Origin: Siphonodentalium dalli
Lineage: Eukaryota > Mollusca > Scaphopoda > Gadilida > Siphonodentaliidae
NCBI GenBank assembly: GCA_032622095.1
Contig: CP136069.1
Span: forward strand, 104,310,278-104,374,277
Direction of reading: 5' to 3'
DNA length: 64,000 bases
Each line of letters begins with the position of its first letter. The first letter of the stretch is position 1. The notes below the pieces were generated by a model. The model was not told where the DNA came from. It saw nothing but the letters and a program-made list of their open reading frames with translations, and ran no database searches. The position numbers and the translations under genes were made by a program. Positions 47,768 through 60,245 of the stretch are shown one piece after another.

Positions 47768-49955
47768 TTTTTATGTGTACCCATACCATGTATGGTACAC
47801 ATAATGCCGACGTCCGGATCAACCATCCGTCGTTCGTCTGTCCGTCCGTCCGTCCGTCCGTCTGTCCGTCTGTCCGTCTGTCTGTAGACACTTACTATCC
47901 GATTCATTTACTCAAATATTTTTTATCGGATCTTGTTCAAATTTTATGTGCATGTTTATGATGACACACTCCTCACCTGTATAGTTTTTGGTATCGATCG
48001 GTTGATCGGTTTAGAAATTATTAACACTTTGCATCCGCACATAGGCATGAGCATCCGATGCTGTAACCAAAGTATTTTTTGTCTGATTGTTTTCATATTT
48101 GATATGTAGGTTTATGATGACACACCCCTCACCTGTATAGTTTTTGGTATCGATTAGTTGATCAGTTTAGAAAATAATTAACCCTTCACACACATGCTAT
48201 CCAATGTAATAAGTTGAACATATTTCTTCTGATCTGGCTCATATTTCTTACCTAGGTTTTTCGTAGCACAGTCTTCATCTGTATGGTTTTTGGTATTATT
48301 TAATTAACCCTTTCACTCTTAATGTTTACTTAGAATTCACGCAAGCTGCTATGACTCAAAACATTTTTCATCTGATCTACACCAAATTTGGTACATGTGG
48401 TCCTCACCCCAAAATACAGATCAAGTTCAAATTTGGGTTTGATCCGATATATTTTAACAGAGTTATGGCCCTTTATAATTCAAGTGACTTATAATGTAGT
48501 TCCATGAAATACACTGGTATATGGTGGAATGGTGGACAACTCTATTAGAAATATAATGATAACATTCCCTGGTGTATGTCCATGCAGATTGTAAACAGCT
48601 CGTGAAATGATTAATGACATCTGCTATTTAGCTATGGCCAAGTGGTTAGATGGATACCAAGATAAACAAACAATATTATACTGATGGCTGGTTAATTGTC
48701 AAATTTGATAAATGACAGGAGGCTCTTGTTTATCTAATTTTGAAATTTCATTACAGGCTGCCTGATAATTGACCCATGACCTACACAATTGTCTTCTATA
48801 TTCCATTGATATGCTTAGAAAATAATTAACCCTTTCCAAGTTTCCAACAGATTTATGCTATAATGCACATGGGCTCTTCCTCATATGTCTTATCTTGGGT
48901 TATCTTCACACTATTAACTTCTATGGATTGTGGAATTGATTAATTGATTTTTGAAAAATATATAACCCTTCAGACACATTCTTTTGATATTACATTAAAA
49001 TAATGGCTAATAGCCAATATAATTTTTATATGCAATAGGTTACAAGCAGATAAATCTACATTATTGTTTGTATTATGCAGAAACATATTAAATGAACCCT
49101 CTTGTTGAATCAGGTTCATTAGTTAATGAACATTCAATAAGACACCAATTGAATATGCTTACAGATTATATGTGATGCATTATTTTGAAAATCAATATGG
49201 CAGATAATATTGCCAGGAACCTTATTTTCCCATCTGTTCATATTGTCATGGTTGACTGAATTTTGGGGACCACAGAGTGCTTAAAAGATTAACAGTGAAG
49301 GTTATGTGTTTTAGTCTGCAAGCTACTTGTAAAATATTGTTATGTCTTGAAACCATTTGATTCAGTGTTACTTTCCTTTAAATTAACTATGGTAATCTTT
49401 TCGATTTAGGGATCATTGGGGCCAGCATCCGCTCCATATAATGGCTGTATAACATTATATAGATAACACTTTTGAATTGTATAAACTATATGCATTTTTG
49501 ACATGATTGATAAACAAATAACAACTGGGAAGAATGGGGGGGGGGGGGGATATGAGATGGAATCCCACATGTTGTTCTAAGCAGTCTGGCTTGTCAACTA
49601 ATTATAATTTCTCTTTAGAAGTGAATGAGATTTGAACAGCTGGTAGTTTTGTTTCCAATGAGTAACTTCAACTTATAAACATATCCTCAGAAATAACTAA
49701 ACCATTGGATTTCACATAGAGAGGTCCTTGGATGAATAAGGATAGAGTTATTAGATTTAGAACACCCCCCCCCCCCCCTTCGCAACCACAAATACTTTAA
49801 CCCCTTCTTAAGACAAATTATTTGAGCTATTGAATTCAAGATAGTGCTGATATATGGATACCTGTGTTCATATCTTTGATAAATTATCAGTTATAGCTAA
49901 TCGCTATCGCCCGGGTATGGGTTAAACATCTGCCGATCGTGATCGGCCTCTCGTT
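47768..49955 (+). mobile_element. Family C element, copy 5, nested in the pogo-like element
   Basis: The head is TTTTATGTGTACCCATACC with ATGGTACACATAATG, then a GTCCGTCCGTCTGTCC tract at about 47835-47883. Modules hold GGTATCGATCGGTTGATCGG twice in variant form, and GAGTTATGGCCC near 48461. The tail at 49915-49955 has GGTATGGGTTAAACATC, GCCGATC-gt-GATCGGC (49932-49947) and CTCTCGTT. A run of 13 G is near 49537 and a C-run near 49766. This is the longest copy in the window. Confidence 0.7.
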
Positions 49956-50104
49956 GAACCATTACATTTAAAATAGTATCAGATAATGAGTTTTTCCATT
50001 CGAATATTAATCCACCTCGAATTTATAGAGTTATTGTTCTTGTTGCAGAACGTACATAATACGTTTCGTCGATTACCGCGAAATTCATAAATTTTTTCTT
50101 CTTC

Positions 50105-50170
50105 GAGGAAGATTCTGACGACGACCTGGAGTTCGATGGTTTCGACGACGATGGACTTGTCGTCTTCTGA
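50105..50170 (+). pseudogene. Acidic C-terminal tail of a pogo-like transposase
   Basis: Twenty-one codons reading EEDSDDDLEFDGFDDDGLVV plus F, ending at TGA 50168-50170. Pogo/Tigger-type transposases commonly end in an acidic segment with an EF-G-F motif just before the stop, so this looks like the surviving 3' end of the transposase gene. It lies about 300 bp inside the right inverted repeat. The region between here and the family C tail (49956-50104) shows no clear coding match. The minus-strand frame over the same bases (49979-50227) is a shadow. Confidence 0.6.
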
Positions 50171-50502
50171 ACTTTGTTGTTTGAACTTTGTGCTATTTAT
50201 GTGCGCTATTAACCGTTCCATACGCATGTTTACAACGTATAAATTGTATTTTTTGTTTTACCTGTCGACATCTGTATCTTGTTATTATTATATGATTTTA
50301 TCTTAATAAACTTAATAAAACGCATCATTCTCTTTATATAACGCAACTACTCTTGGTATCAGTATAAAATACGATGGTATACCAGCATCTCAAGGGTAAC
50401 TGAGATTTTGCACGGGGGGATCCCCGTGAGTAAGCCCAGTACCCACTTTTTGGACAAAAACGTGCACGTGCCCCCTGGGCTTACTGACGGGTGTATACGG
50501 TA

Positions 50503-51380
50503 GTGACAATATCAATGTTGTCAGTTCTGGGAGATCCAGCAAAAACAAAGCCTGGACTAGGCAGCATGAATGAAGTTTAATCTGGTTGTCCATTTGTTGA
50601 CAGCTATCTGCTATTTGTAATACCTGTTTGTTTTATTTATAAAGTCTTTATTTATATGTTTTAGTTTAATTACCTGTCTATCATACATGTCCTATTCTCG
50701 CAGGGAAGTGCCGACGGGTTGGGTGGGGAGGGGGGATTGCAGATTTTTTCCAATGACATGTAATTTATTTTCCAAAACTAATTATAATACTAAAATGAAT
50801 ATAAAATTATAGATCATTGATCAAGCGAAGGGGGCTCCCAGTTTTAATATTTACTCAATATATATTATTTTATTTAATAATTTTATAATAAGTTTCATTA
50901 AGCTTACATGATTTGTATGGTTATTTAAAACCTTTCTGTTTTATCCTACTATTTTAACATTTAAATTTGACTATGAACAACCCGTAGAATTCAATTCCTG
51001 ATAACATGCTCTTTTCAGATTTGAAAAAATCTTCTCATGTATGTTATTGTAATACAATTGTTTGTCTCCCTACACATGTACACATATGGTGAACATAATG
51101 TCAATATCTGAATCTCATATCAGGTTTGCTCAAATGGGATTGGTTATTCAAGAAGGGCAGACTTTGCAGATTTAATAATGTGTCCTCTTGAAAATTAATT
51201 GAATTAAGAATGTGTATTATGTCAGTGTGAACACTTTAATTTCTAAGCTGTGTTTAGTTCTAACTACTTATTTTGAAGTCATTGACTGTCTTGTTTTGTC
51301 CACCCGTGCATATATCTCTACCAACGGTTATAGAATCTAAATGATACGACACTCATTCTGGATGGCAATGAAATGAGTGT
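50503..51380. other. No gene seen
   Basis: Spacer between the pogo-like element and the LINE fragment. Near 51250-51300 a piece of the repeat also found at 30135-30250 is visible (TAGTTCTAACTACTT, AGTCATTGACTGTCTTG). Confidence 0.45.
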
Positions 51381-51399
51381 AAGAGAAGGTTATCACATT

Positions 51400-52915
51400 C
51401 TTGACGTTTTCACACAAATTTCAGTTTATGGATCAACCCTAGTAAAATTCAGGCGTTGTGGATTGGTTGTTACACAGGGCAAAGTGACCATATATTCCCA
51501 GACCTTAATATAAAATTTTCAGATTCTTTCGACCTACTTGGCATTCGCTTTAATACAAACTTAAACTTAATGTCAGATAATTAAGAAATAAATTTCGACG
51601 ACATAATTAGATGCATTGAAATTTTGAAACTCAGGTTACTTACCCTGCTAGGCAGAATAACGGTTATTAAATCCCTCATACTCCCCAAACTTGCTCACCT
51701 ATTCATATTGCTTCCCAACCCAGAGCCACTAATTGTACAGAAACTAGAATCATTGTTATTTAACTTTGTGTGGGGCAGCAAGCGTGACCAAGTCAAGAGA
51801 AAACTGTTATGCCAAGACTATAAACAAGGTGGCCTCAAGATGGTTGATATTTAAAACTTCATCACTTCCATGAAAATAACATGGATCAGCCGTTTAGTGA
51901 ACAAAAGCTCTAAATGGACCCCATTGACAGAACTCCCTATTCTCAAAGACCCTTTTTTCCTCACCTATCATCATTCATGTTTCTACAGCAAAGCAAAAAA
52001 GGTTCAAAATCACTTTTGGCGCGACGTACTTATAGCATGGGCAAATTTCCTAGAAAATAATATGAGAAATGTAAACATACCTGCATGCACTCTCTGGAAC
52101 AATGCCAATATCAAAATTAATGGAAGCCCTATCAAATTTGTTGCATGGCGCAAATAGGGAGTATATTTTGTACAAGATCTGTTACAAGAAAGCGGCAATT
52201 TCCATACTACTGAAACGATATACTCAACTTACCTAATACATACAAACTTCATTATCTTAAATAGCATCCGACGACAGCTTGACTCTTACTCAAACAAAAT
52301 CTCAAAACCCATTGTCCGAAGCCCGATTCCCACCCTCCCAGATAATTTGTGACCCTACTCAGAAATGCCTGCGGAGGAACGCGATTTCTATGACATATTG
52401 AACCCTGATTTTCATGTACCCACTTCCCAGGCAAAATGGCAAATAGAAATAGGCGATGACGAAATTGACTGGAATATATATATAATAAACTACCCTTTTC
52501 CTGACAGAAAGCTTGAATTGAATATACTCTAGAATTATAATATACTCAGAAAGCTTGAATAGAATAAACTCTAGAATTATCTCAACTAATAGCTTCCTAA
52601 AAATAGCCAAAATTTGACAAGATGACACATGCGTGCGGTGCAAAGACAAGAAGGAAAGCATATCACATATATTTTGGGAATGTGAACAGGTTCCAATTTT
52701 TCTGAAAGATATACATTCATGGGGTAACCGAAACAGCATCAAATTGCAAGCGACTAAGCGAACAATGATAATTCGGTCCCGCTGTGTAAATGAAAACTAT
52801 ACCACTAATTTATTCTGGCTCTATATAAAACAATATATCTATAGAACAAAATTCACAACAGAAAAACTAACAATTTCATCATTTCTAGGAGATTTATTCT
52901 TTCGATATAAATAGG
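51400..52915 (+). pseudogene. L1/Tx1-like LINE ORF2, C-terminal fragment
   Basis: Conserved text in one orientation spread over several frames. FSLWINPSKIQALWIGCYTG and FDLLGIRFNTN (about 51420-51560) are the post-RT region. LRLLTLLGRITVIKSLILPK, FNFVWGSKRDQVKRKLLCQD and YKQGGLKMVDI (51630-51854) are the hallmark L1/Tx1 thumb segment. MKITWISRLVNK and FVAWRK follow to 52157. The last part, 52633-52914, has CKDKKESISHIFWEC, a C-x2-C... H-x4-C-like ending, then the C-terminus at 52912. An in-frame TAA near 51580, a stop at 51852 and a 42-bp duplication (52505 and 52547) break the frame. The RT catalytic part is missing, so the copy is 5'-truncated. Confidence 0.82.
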
Positions 52916-53150
52916 GGTGCCATGATTAATCGTATAATCGATGAACCGTTGATAAAGCCGATAATCGATTACCATTTCCGTTGTCGATTAATCTCCGTTA
53001 TTTAATTCCGACGTCGGAAAGTGCTGGGTATTATTGAATACCGTGTTTGTTTTACACAGTTTAATCTACACCCGAAGGTTTAACAACCTTTGATCGTGCA
53101 TCAAAGAGATTTCGACAACTTAGATGTTACTAGTACAGGCTATCACTTAT
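52916..53150. other. Possible hAT-like left terminus, unpaired
   Basis: TAGGGGTGCCATGATTAATCG at 52912 followed by ATAATCGATG and GATAATCGATTACC resembles hAT-type terminal text with ATCGATT repeats. No matching right end or target duplication was found, so no element is claimed. Confidence 0.25.
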
Positions 53151-54100
53151 CATGTGGTGACTGCTGAATGAAACTCACTATTATCAATTACTTAACTTGT
53201 TCTGAGTCCTGAAATTTCTGGGTGGGGGGGGCCACCTTTGTGATTGTTATCCACACTCTGGAAGTTTGCTGAAACTTATAGTTTTCGTAACATTAGATTC
53301 CTTCTTTTTAGGAACCGCCGGCGGTCCGTCATGCATTCCTACTTTTATATTGTTTGTATGTTTGGCTATTCATAACACTGAAATTAATGGCTATGTTCGT
53401 TCTAATGAACTCACAATTATTATAACCATGACATTGTCGAGAAATGTGCTGGTATTGAATACATTGTGCTCATTAGTCATTTGTCCGGGAGCAATAGGGG
53501 GAAGTAAAAATTCTCTGTTAAAGTTTTTTTCACTATGGATTGTGATTCTGGGTGGTGTGTACATCAATTTCTAGGTGGTGTGGAGTTCTCACCCTTGGGC
53601 ATTTCCTTTAATCCAAGATGTCGTCCAACATGGCCACCCTAGTATAGACTGTGTACCAAGTCAGTTTAATCTGCTTTGTTGGAAACTATATCTCATGAAA
53701 TGTATTAAAATTTATATATCATTTGGATGCTGTTACATTACACTAATGATTGTAGGAAAACTTGGCACTCATATCTCCTATATCGGTTGCTATTGTTTTG
53801 GACTGGTTGCAAATTGTGCCTTGGTTTATTATCATTCATATCGTATGATCATTTGCGCAGCAGTACTACATGATGTTCCTTTCGTCTCAGCCACTTCTAA
53901 TCCCTTACAAAACTGATCTTACAGAATGTGGTACGAAATTTTCCTGAAAACTCAAAATTGGTTCCTGGCCATGTTTTAATGTGAAATGAACAGATTTGAA
54001 GGAATTAATAACCGAGTTTGAGAATTACCTATCTAATGCAATCTCAGTAGGGCCTGAAACGGTTACTATGGTTTATGATGGCAGTCAAAATGGCATAAAA
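53150..54100 (-). repeat. Family H dispersed repeat, reverse copy
   Basis: Complement of text in 41700-42620, including the GTTGGACGACATCTTGG and ACATTCTGTAAGATCAG regions. Plus-strand open frames at 53266-53916 are hydrophobic by composition but lie in this repeat and are not called as genes. Confidence 0.5.
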
Positions 54101-55664
54101 TGTACAAAAAATTATATATCTTGTCCTTATGCGCTTGCTTGTTGTGATACGGTATGAGATATATATTTTAGAAGACCAGACACTGGCGTGCTATGTTTCA
54201 TTTATTCAAGATACAACATTGTATAATTTAATGCAGTGACCTCAACTATGTGGAGAATGCACACTCAGTGTATGATGATAATATGATTGGTGCATACTGA
54301 TGAGGTTAATATTAATCCTATTACAGCAATTTTGTCATACTGGTCTTGTGGGAAACGATATGAGCAAGTCTCAGACTAATTGAAATGGATATTTCCAGAG
54401 TTCCAAAAGCTGTGCAACATAAAATGTTGTCATGCCCTAGTAGATCAGAGAGAAAATTTGATCACAGCATCATTAAAGGAAGATACATTTGGCTGCTGGT
54501 AAAATGTAACGGTGTTATCATGACATTCAATTATCACTCACACATGTTCAGATGACAGCATCGAACCTTGCATGAGTTTAGATATCAGCATATACCGGGT
54601 ATCGTTGATCATATGACCCTGAACTAACATTTATTCAACAGCCTCTTCATGCATGAAAAACAATATAATTTCTGTGTGCAGTACAACTAGAGGGGATGCC
54701 ATGAATATACAGATCTATATACCCTGTGAACTAACATAGAACAAGCGCCTGAATACAATGGTAGTTCAGAGACATTTGGACATCGAAAAATGTATAATGA
54801 CCCGTGAGCATTGTCAAAATATTCTCAAACTGCTGGCTGAAGCGTAGCACACAGTTGGTTGAATATAGGCTAGCTCTAGTCATGGAAGTGTGCAAATTTG
54901 GACTATTCAGTAAAATAGAAATCACACTATGGCGATTACTTCCGATCGCTGGCATTTGAGAAATTTAAAATTATGCCCAAAACAATTATTGTTTATAAGC
55001 AAAATTTGAGGAGAAAATCGAGTCAGGGCAGGTCAGGGTAGAATAAACTACAAGATACACAGCAATAGGCTAGGATTTCAGTTTCTCTGAATCAGTTGTT
55101 CGCCCATGGCACATCCCAAATTTGGGTGAACTAAATCAATTGTGGTCACAACACAGGGCATAATGACGCTGGTACCAAATGACAAGCTCTCCACTCTGGT
55201 AGTATATTGCAATACTCAACGATAAGTGGTGATGGAAAACATTTCCGGCATGAGACATTGGGTTTTAGGATCGAATGAACGTCTATGACTTAATTTTTTA
55301 TTCTAAGTGTATATGCCTATAACAGCTTTTGTTGTTTTCATATATCTGGAACTCTGTCCACAATCTTTGTGAAATATACATGTTCCTGACTAAATGATGG
55401 CATTTAATTGTATTGCACATCCGTTTATCATAGATATAACAGACAAATTTACCAGGAGAAAGCTTGGAACTTTGAAGATTCAACATGTACAGGGTTTTGT
55501 GGGCTATTTTATATAATGCTATATGACCTGTCGAAACAAGCATCACCACAGTTGGATCCAGTCTCCACTATATAGATACCATGGGTTATGCTAAATTATA
55601 TTTTCCGACCCAGTTCTCCACACTTGGTGTAGACGCATGCGTACTGCTTAGATATGCAAATAAC
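54101..55664. other. No gene or clear repeat seen
   Basis: About 1.5 kb of intron-like DNA. No splice-bounded exon with similarity to GAK (kinase end, PTEN-like, J domain) was recognised. Confidence 0.4.
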
Positions 55665-56375
55665 TCTCCCCAGAACAATACAATAATACAATAATTAATT
55701 TGTATAGCGCTCAATATTATGAGTACATATTCAACGGCGCTTTACATTACATCGAGCTCATTGCCTAATCAGCATAATACATGTACATGCACATATATCT
55801 AGGAATTAAATGCTACATCAAAGAGATATGTTTTGAGGCCGGTCTTAAACTTATTTAAATCAGTGAATATTTTCAAGTGAGGTGGAATGCTATTCCATAG
55901 ATGTGGACCTGCAAATGAAAATGCCCTATCGCCAAACGTTTTCTGTTTGTTGAAAGGAATGTACAAAAGCATACTGCTATCAGATCGTAATCCAAATGTA
56001 CACACATTTCTGTCTTTGATCATATCCTGTATATACAATGGTGACATGTTATTACGAGATTTGAATACAAGCAAAATAATTTTGAACATGATTCGATACT
56101 CCACTGGCAGCCAGTGTAATTGCTTGAGAACTGGAGTTATATGTTCATGCCGAGGAGTGTATGATACAACTCGCGCCGCAGCATTTAGCACTTTTTGCAG
56201 GCGATCACACTGGTAATCCGGTAGTCCATACAGTAAAGAATTACAGTAATCTAAGTGTGACGTGACAAAAGCATGGACCAATGTCTTAGTTGAGTCTACA
56301 TCGAGGTATTGTCTAATTTGTCGGATTTTGTATAACGCCTTCTTACACATATTAGAGAACTCAACAGATTGTAGT
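55665..56375 (-). pseudogene. 5'-truncated L2/CR1-type LINE: ORF2 C-terminus and 3' end
   Basis: On the minus strand a single open frame (about 56375 down to 55799) reads through the LINE C-terminal region: LVHAFVTSHLDYCNSLLYGL, LQKVLNAAARVV, HITPVLKQLHWLPVEYRI, FKIILLVFKS, FGDRAFSFAGPHLWNSIP and FKTGLKTYLF before the stop. This is the well-conserved domain after the RT in L2/CR1-like elements. The 3' UTR (55680-55798) carries GTAAAGCGCCGTTG and GAGCGCTATACAAATTAATT, then ATTGTATT microsatellite repeats, the typical L2/CR1 end. The RT is missing, as is usual for 5'-truncated copies. The undisrupted frame suggests a fairly young insertion. Confidence 0.9.
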
Positions 56376-56460
56376 CCAAGTCTTCTCGTACTAAAACCGG
56401 CTAAGATATTGGGATGGAGGTGCCGGTCTTTAGTCCGAGTTCCAGGCCCATGCATTCTTA
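56376..56460 (-). repeat. Short repeat fused to the 5' side of the truncated LINE
   Basis: The minus-strand text GACTAAAGACCGGCACCTCC through GAGAAGACTTGGACTAC recurs almost exactly on the plus strand at 57645-57712. It extends the LINE reading frame by about 30 codons but is not LINE sequence. Confidence 0.75.
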
Positions 56461-57632
56461 TGACACGACTTAAGCGTTAGTGACCCGCTCAAATAAAAAC
56501 ACAATTATATGAAATAAAATATCACAATTGCGACAATAAACGGATATTTTCCGCAGAAGACATGCTATTTGATCTGAAACCCACATCAGTTGTGAATTGA
56601 AAGCGGTAATTTAATGCGAAAAGAGACATTTACCGCAATGTTTACAAAATTTTAAAAGTATGCGAACTCAGTTGACCTCGCGAACTGTGTTCGGCATTTT
56701 TCGACTGACAACGCAAATTACGATGAATTCTCCATTGTAATCGTAATTATGTTTGTCAATAAATAAAAAATAAATAGATTAATTAAACATTGAAGATATA
56801 AATGTAATACATTAAATAAATTACGGGGAATTACAACCCTCTCAAAGTTTAAAACAGTGTAAACACAACGACCATTAGAATAAATAATATGGTGCTACAT
56901 TTCCCACATTTGGTGGACTTCAGCGAAATTAAGATATATACTAAGCGAACAGAGCAATATACTGCTCTTGTTAAGCACACAAAAAATCAAACAAAATTTA
57001 TATAAATTTTTAACCTTAAGTTTGAAAAGTCCCACTAAAACGGAAGAACTATATTTCAAAACTGTGTGATTCGGTTCTCCGATTATTTTATCAACACAAA
57101 AGTCAAAATGCACATGGATGAAAATCACACGCATGGCAAGTCAGACACAAGAGTTCTAATTTGCTCCAATTTTGTCAAGTTGCTTGCGAAAATTGTCAAC
57201 AAAACTACCTTTCTGATCCTCCATTATGTCATTAAGTTTTTAGTGCAGGAATTGTTCTCAAAGCACATTGGAAACTGGACTTTGCGGCGATCGGGTTTCG
57301 CTATTTTGTTCGGAAAACCCCGCGCTATATATAGAAATGGAAACTAGAATACTCAGAACAAACACCGGACAATGCCGAAGTTCTTCGGAACCTGAGTTCG
57401 GCTTTCAGTTAAGTAAACAAACAGAAAAAACAGCGATGTTGGTGACAATCAACCGGAATATTCTATGCGTAATTTAACATGAAAGTTAGATTATTATACA
57501 CCATTATGACCATAAGATGTCTCTCTTTCCGATGTATATAGCATCATGTATTGATTCATTAGGTAAATCGAGTAAAATACACCACAGATTCCCGCCACAG
57601 ATCGTGGGCGTAACTCGTGTGATAGGATTGGT
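56461..57632. other. No gene seen
   Basis: Lies between two inverted copies of an 80-bp repeat. Frames on both strands (56895-57134 minus, 57066-57477 plus) show no known motif. Confidence 0.4.
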
Positions 57633-57715
57633 ATAGAAACGGGCTTGGACTAAAGACCGGCACCTCCATCCCAATATCTTAGCCGGTTTTAGTACGAGAA
57701 GACTTGGACTAAACA
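57633..57715 (+). repeat. Inverted partner of the repeat at 56376-56460
   Basis: GCACCTCCATCCCAATATCT and TAGCCGGTTTTAGTACGAGA are shared with the reverse complement of 56360-56430. Confidence 0.85.
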
Positions 57716-59592
57716 AATTGATGCATTTGGTGGGACGTATCAGGCCCAAAAATACTTAGAGTGAAGATTCAAGACAAAAACTCAAATCGTAGTCCTTCAA
57801 GTGAAGCATGAGTTTGGTTGGTTCTACTTCGATGGTTGATGACAGTTAGGGAGCATGTCAAAACCTCTGCATGTCAAAAAAATGCGATAAAACTGCGACA
57901 TTATCAGAGTTTTTTCGTCGTTATCGCCCGCCGTAACGTTGTACGTTTTCGTAATTTTTTTGTTAATTTCGCCGTCTTGGTTCGATGTTTTCGCAATTAT
58001 CGCAGTTTTGCTCAAATGTTCGCTGTTTTGTTTCGACATATTTTCGCAGTGTTTGTTTTCATCAAGATCGCAGCATTATTTCAATCAATATATTGTCGAT
58101 ATGATTGGCAGGACAGTATGTGTTCAATAAATAATTCATGGTCGCAGTTTTATATAGATGTGTCGCGAACGGGAAGATGTCGCTGAAATTCCTCAAATCG
58201 GAGTTTTTCTCATAAGAATTCCAATGAATTAATCGGAGTTAATCGATAGGAAAACAATTCCGATTTGATCGGAGTTCTATGTATTAGTAGGCCTAAATTT
58301 CTCCGATCTACTGAAATCTCCGATTTGGTTAATATCGGACAATTCAAACTTCGTTTAATAATGAACTAGTATTAATATAAGATTAAAAGTCCCAAATAAA
58401 TGATTCCCAGACCCGATTTATACAATAGGATAGGCCTACACAATCATTTCCTACGTTTTAATGTGGTCACAAATCCGTGGGTTTCTGGTTTACAGTAAAT
58501 GTTACAGGTTGAAGCCCCCAAAATAATTGCTACATTGTTGCATTAAGACTGCTGTAGATGTACTGTAAACAATGCAAATTTTGATTTCGAAAAACGTTTT
58601 TGTGTGTGATTATGTAACTTGTCTTCCTTTTGGGTAAACCGTCACCATTTAATTGTGGGAACTATTATGAATAAATGAATACAGCCGAGGACGACAATAA
58701 ATCAAGTATGATTTAGATATAGTATACTTTTCTACAGTTTCAATCTGTCTTTCTAGACCAGACACATATTTTAATGTGGACGAAAATCATGGGGTTTACG
58801 GCATCGTCGGATTCTGAAAAGTACCGTAAACCCGGTGGTGGTTTTGTCGTAAACAATGATTTCATTTTCGCAATATTATAAAAGTATGAAATCATTGTTA
58901 GATAAATATCGGAAGAGCATCGTTATCATGATTAATTCGTCGGCGACTTTTATTTCAAATCTACACATTTTATTCAATATATATCAGCGATCAGATGCGA
59001 CAAAGTTAAGTTAATACAAAACATAATTATTATATAATAGTTTGGAATTTCCACAAATTGCACGTGTTATGCTGTTCTATTTTTATCACGGTAATTTCCC
59101 AGGCCAACCCTAGTTTCATTTGTGGATAGCATATGCATTGACTGGCAGAGGAGTTGAGTGTTATGTTTTTCTCGATTCTTTATTGAATGAATAATAAAAA
59201 CATGGATAATGATATACATACCATTATAAAACAATGAATATAGGGGGTATGGCTCTATATATACTTGTATATATATGTCTGGCATTGATACAATATTATG
59301 AGGGATTGTTCTATATATCGAGCCTATTGCTTCAAATGGACTGTTGTCTCTCCCGTTGTTGGTGGATGCAGCTGGTTTCAAATTTCTGTGTGATTTCATC
59401 TTTGTTCTGTTCTGTTAGATGTGTGACACCTGGGGTTGTGAAGACCCTAACTTCTTCGTACTGTCGACCTGTGTAAACTGCTGGTCTAATATTTTCCCAA
59501 CTGCGTATATGTCCGCTAACGATAGATCTATTCGATTTCATTACTGTTTCTAGCCATGATCGAACTGATATTATGACATCAAATCGCTTCAT
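57716..59592. other. No gene seen; weak internal duplication
   Basis: Bases 58450-58600 and 58765-58880 share TTTTAATGTGG, a GGTTTAC/GTAAACAATG pattern and similar spacing, suggesting an old duplication. Near 58190-58330 there are several ATCGGAGTT repeats. No coding region is supported. Confidence 0.4.
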
Positions 59593-60245
59593 TTTTATAC
59601 GCCCTTTTTGAAAAAAGGTTGTATTATGTTATCAGTCTGTCCGTCCGTCTGTCCGTCCGTCTGTCGAGCCGTCCGTCCGTCCGTCCTTCCGTCCGTCCGT
59701 CCGTACGAACGTTTCAACTCATAACTTTGGTTTCGCTAATTCAATTCAGTTGATCTTTGGTATGCCAATAGACCAGGCGGGGGGACAAGATTTCCCCATA
59801 GCCGTGGTTTCGTCCGCCCATTTTTCCAGAGTTACACCCCTTTGTGGACTTAGAAAATTCAGGTTTTCTGCTACTTTTTTTGGTTTCCAGATGATAACAT
59901 GATTTTGGATTGTTTATTTGCAAAACTCGTTTTTTTGTGTTTTACCAATATCGCAATACAGGTCAAGGTAAAATTTCGGTTCAATCAGATAATTTTTGTG
60001 AGAGTTATGACCCTTTTTCGACTTAAAAAATTCATTTTTTTTTTAGAAAATTCAGTTTTCCTTCTATTTTTGTGGCACCAGACCAAATTTGAAGCTAATA
60101 TAGAACAACATTCGTACTAAATACTCATGAATAACATAACTTTACAAAGTGCCATTTAATAAGTATTTGCACAAAAATAAGAAAAAATCCTCTCTGATTG
60201 TACAGTCGGAGGCGTTACCTCCGCCTAGCGGTGCACTTGTTTTCC
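59593..60245 (+). mobile_element. Family A element, copy 3
   Basis: The head is TTTTTATACGCCC with GGTTGTATTATG, then a long GTCCGTCC tract (59637-59705). Modules carry CAGATGATAACATGATTTTG and GAGTTATGACCC. The tail has GGCGTTACCTCCGCCTAGCG and GCACTTGTTTT. A protein-like frame continues from its final bases into the Gypsy gag, because the retroelement begins right at this tail. Confidence 0.7.

Larger units (their letters stand above)
46667..50502 (+). mobile_element. Pogo-like (Tc1/mariner superfamily) transposon with gutted interior
   Basis: A 25-bp terminal inverted repeat lies at 46669-46693 and 50476-50500 with two mismatches. TA dinucleotides flank it at 46667-46668 and 50501-50502. 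The ends begin C(T/C)GTATACACCC and contain AGTAAGCCCA, repeated at 46684 and 46702, and in the 3' part at 50429 (direct) and 50476 (inverted). The plus strand keeps an N-terminal Brinker-type DNA-binding domain at 47234 and an acidic transposase-like C-terminus at 50105. The DDE catalytic core between them is absent. A family C element (47768-49955) and other sequence occupy the middle. Confidence 0.88.

Noticed and set aside
49979-50227. 82-codon minus-strand frame
   Set aside because: It is antisense to the acidic plus-strand tail of the pogo-like transposase; the plus-strand reading fits the element's orientation and stop position.
51700-51730. CAACCCAGAGCC as part of the missing GAK exon (NPEER region)
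   Set aside because: The surrounding frame is clearly L1/Tx1-type LINE sequence.
52912-53640. Possible second hAT-type element starting TAGGGGTGCC
   Set aside because: The only candidate right end (CATGGCCACCCTAG near 53631) belongs to a dispersed repeat phrase, and flanks show no 8-bp duplication.
53266-53916. Two hydrophobic plus-strand frames in series, possibly a membrane protein
   Set aside because: They lie in a repeat with a reverse copy at 41700-42620, and the second begins with ATG by chance after the first stop; no splice sites or family match.
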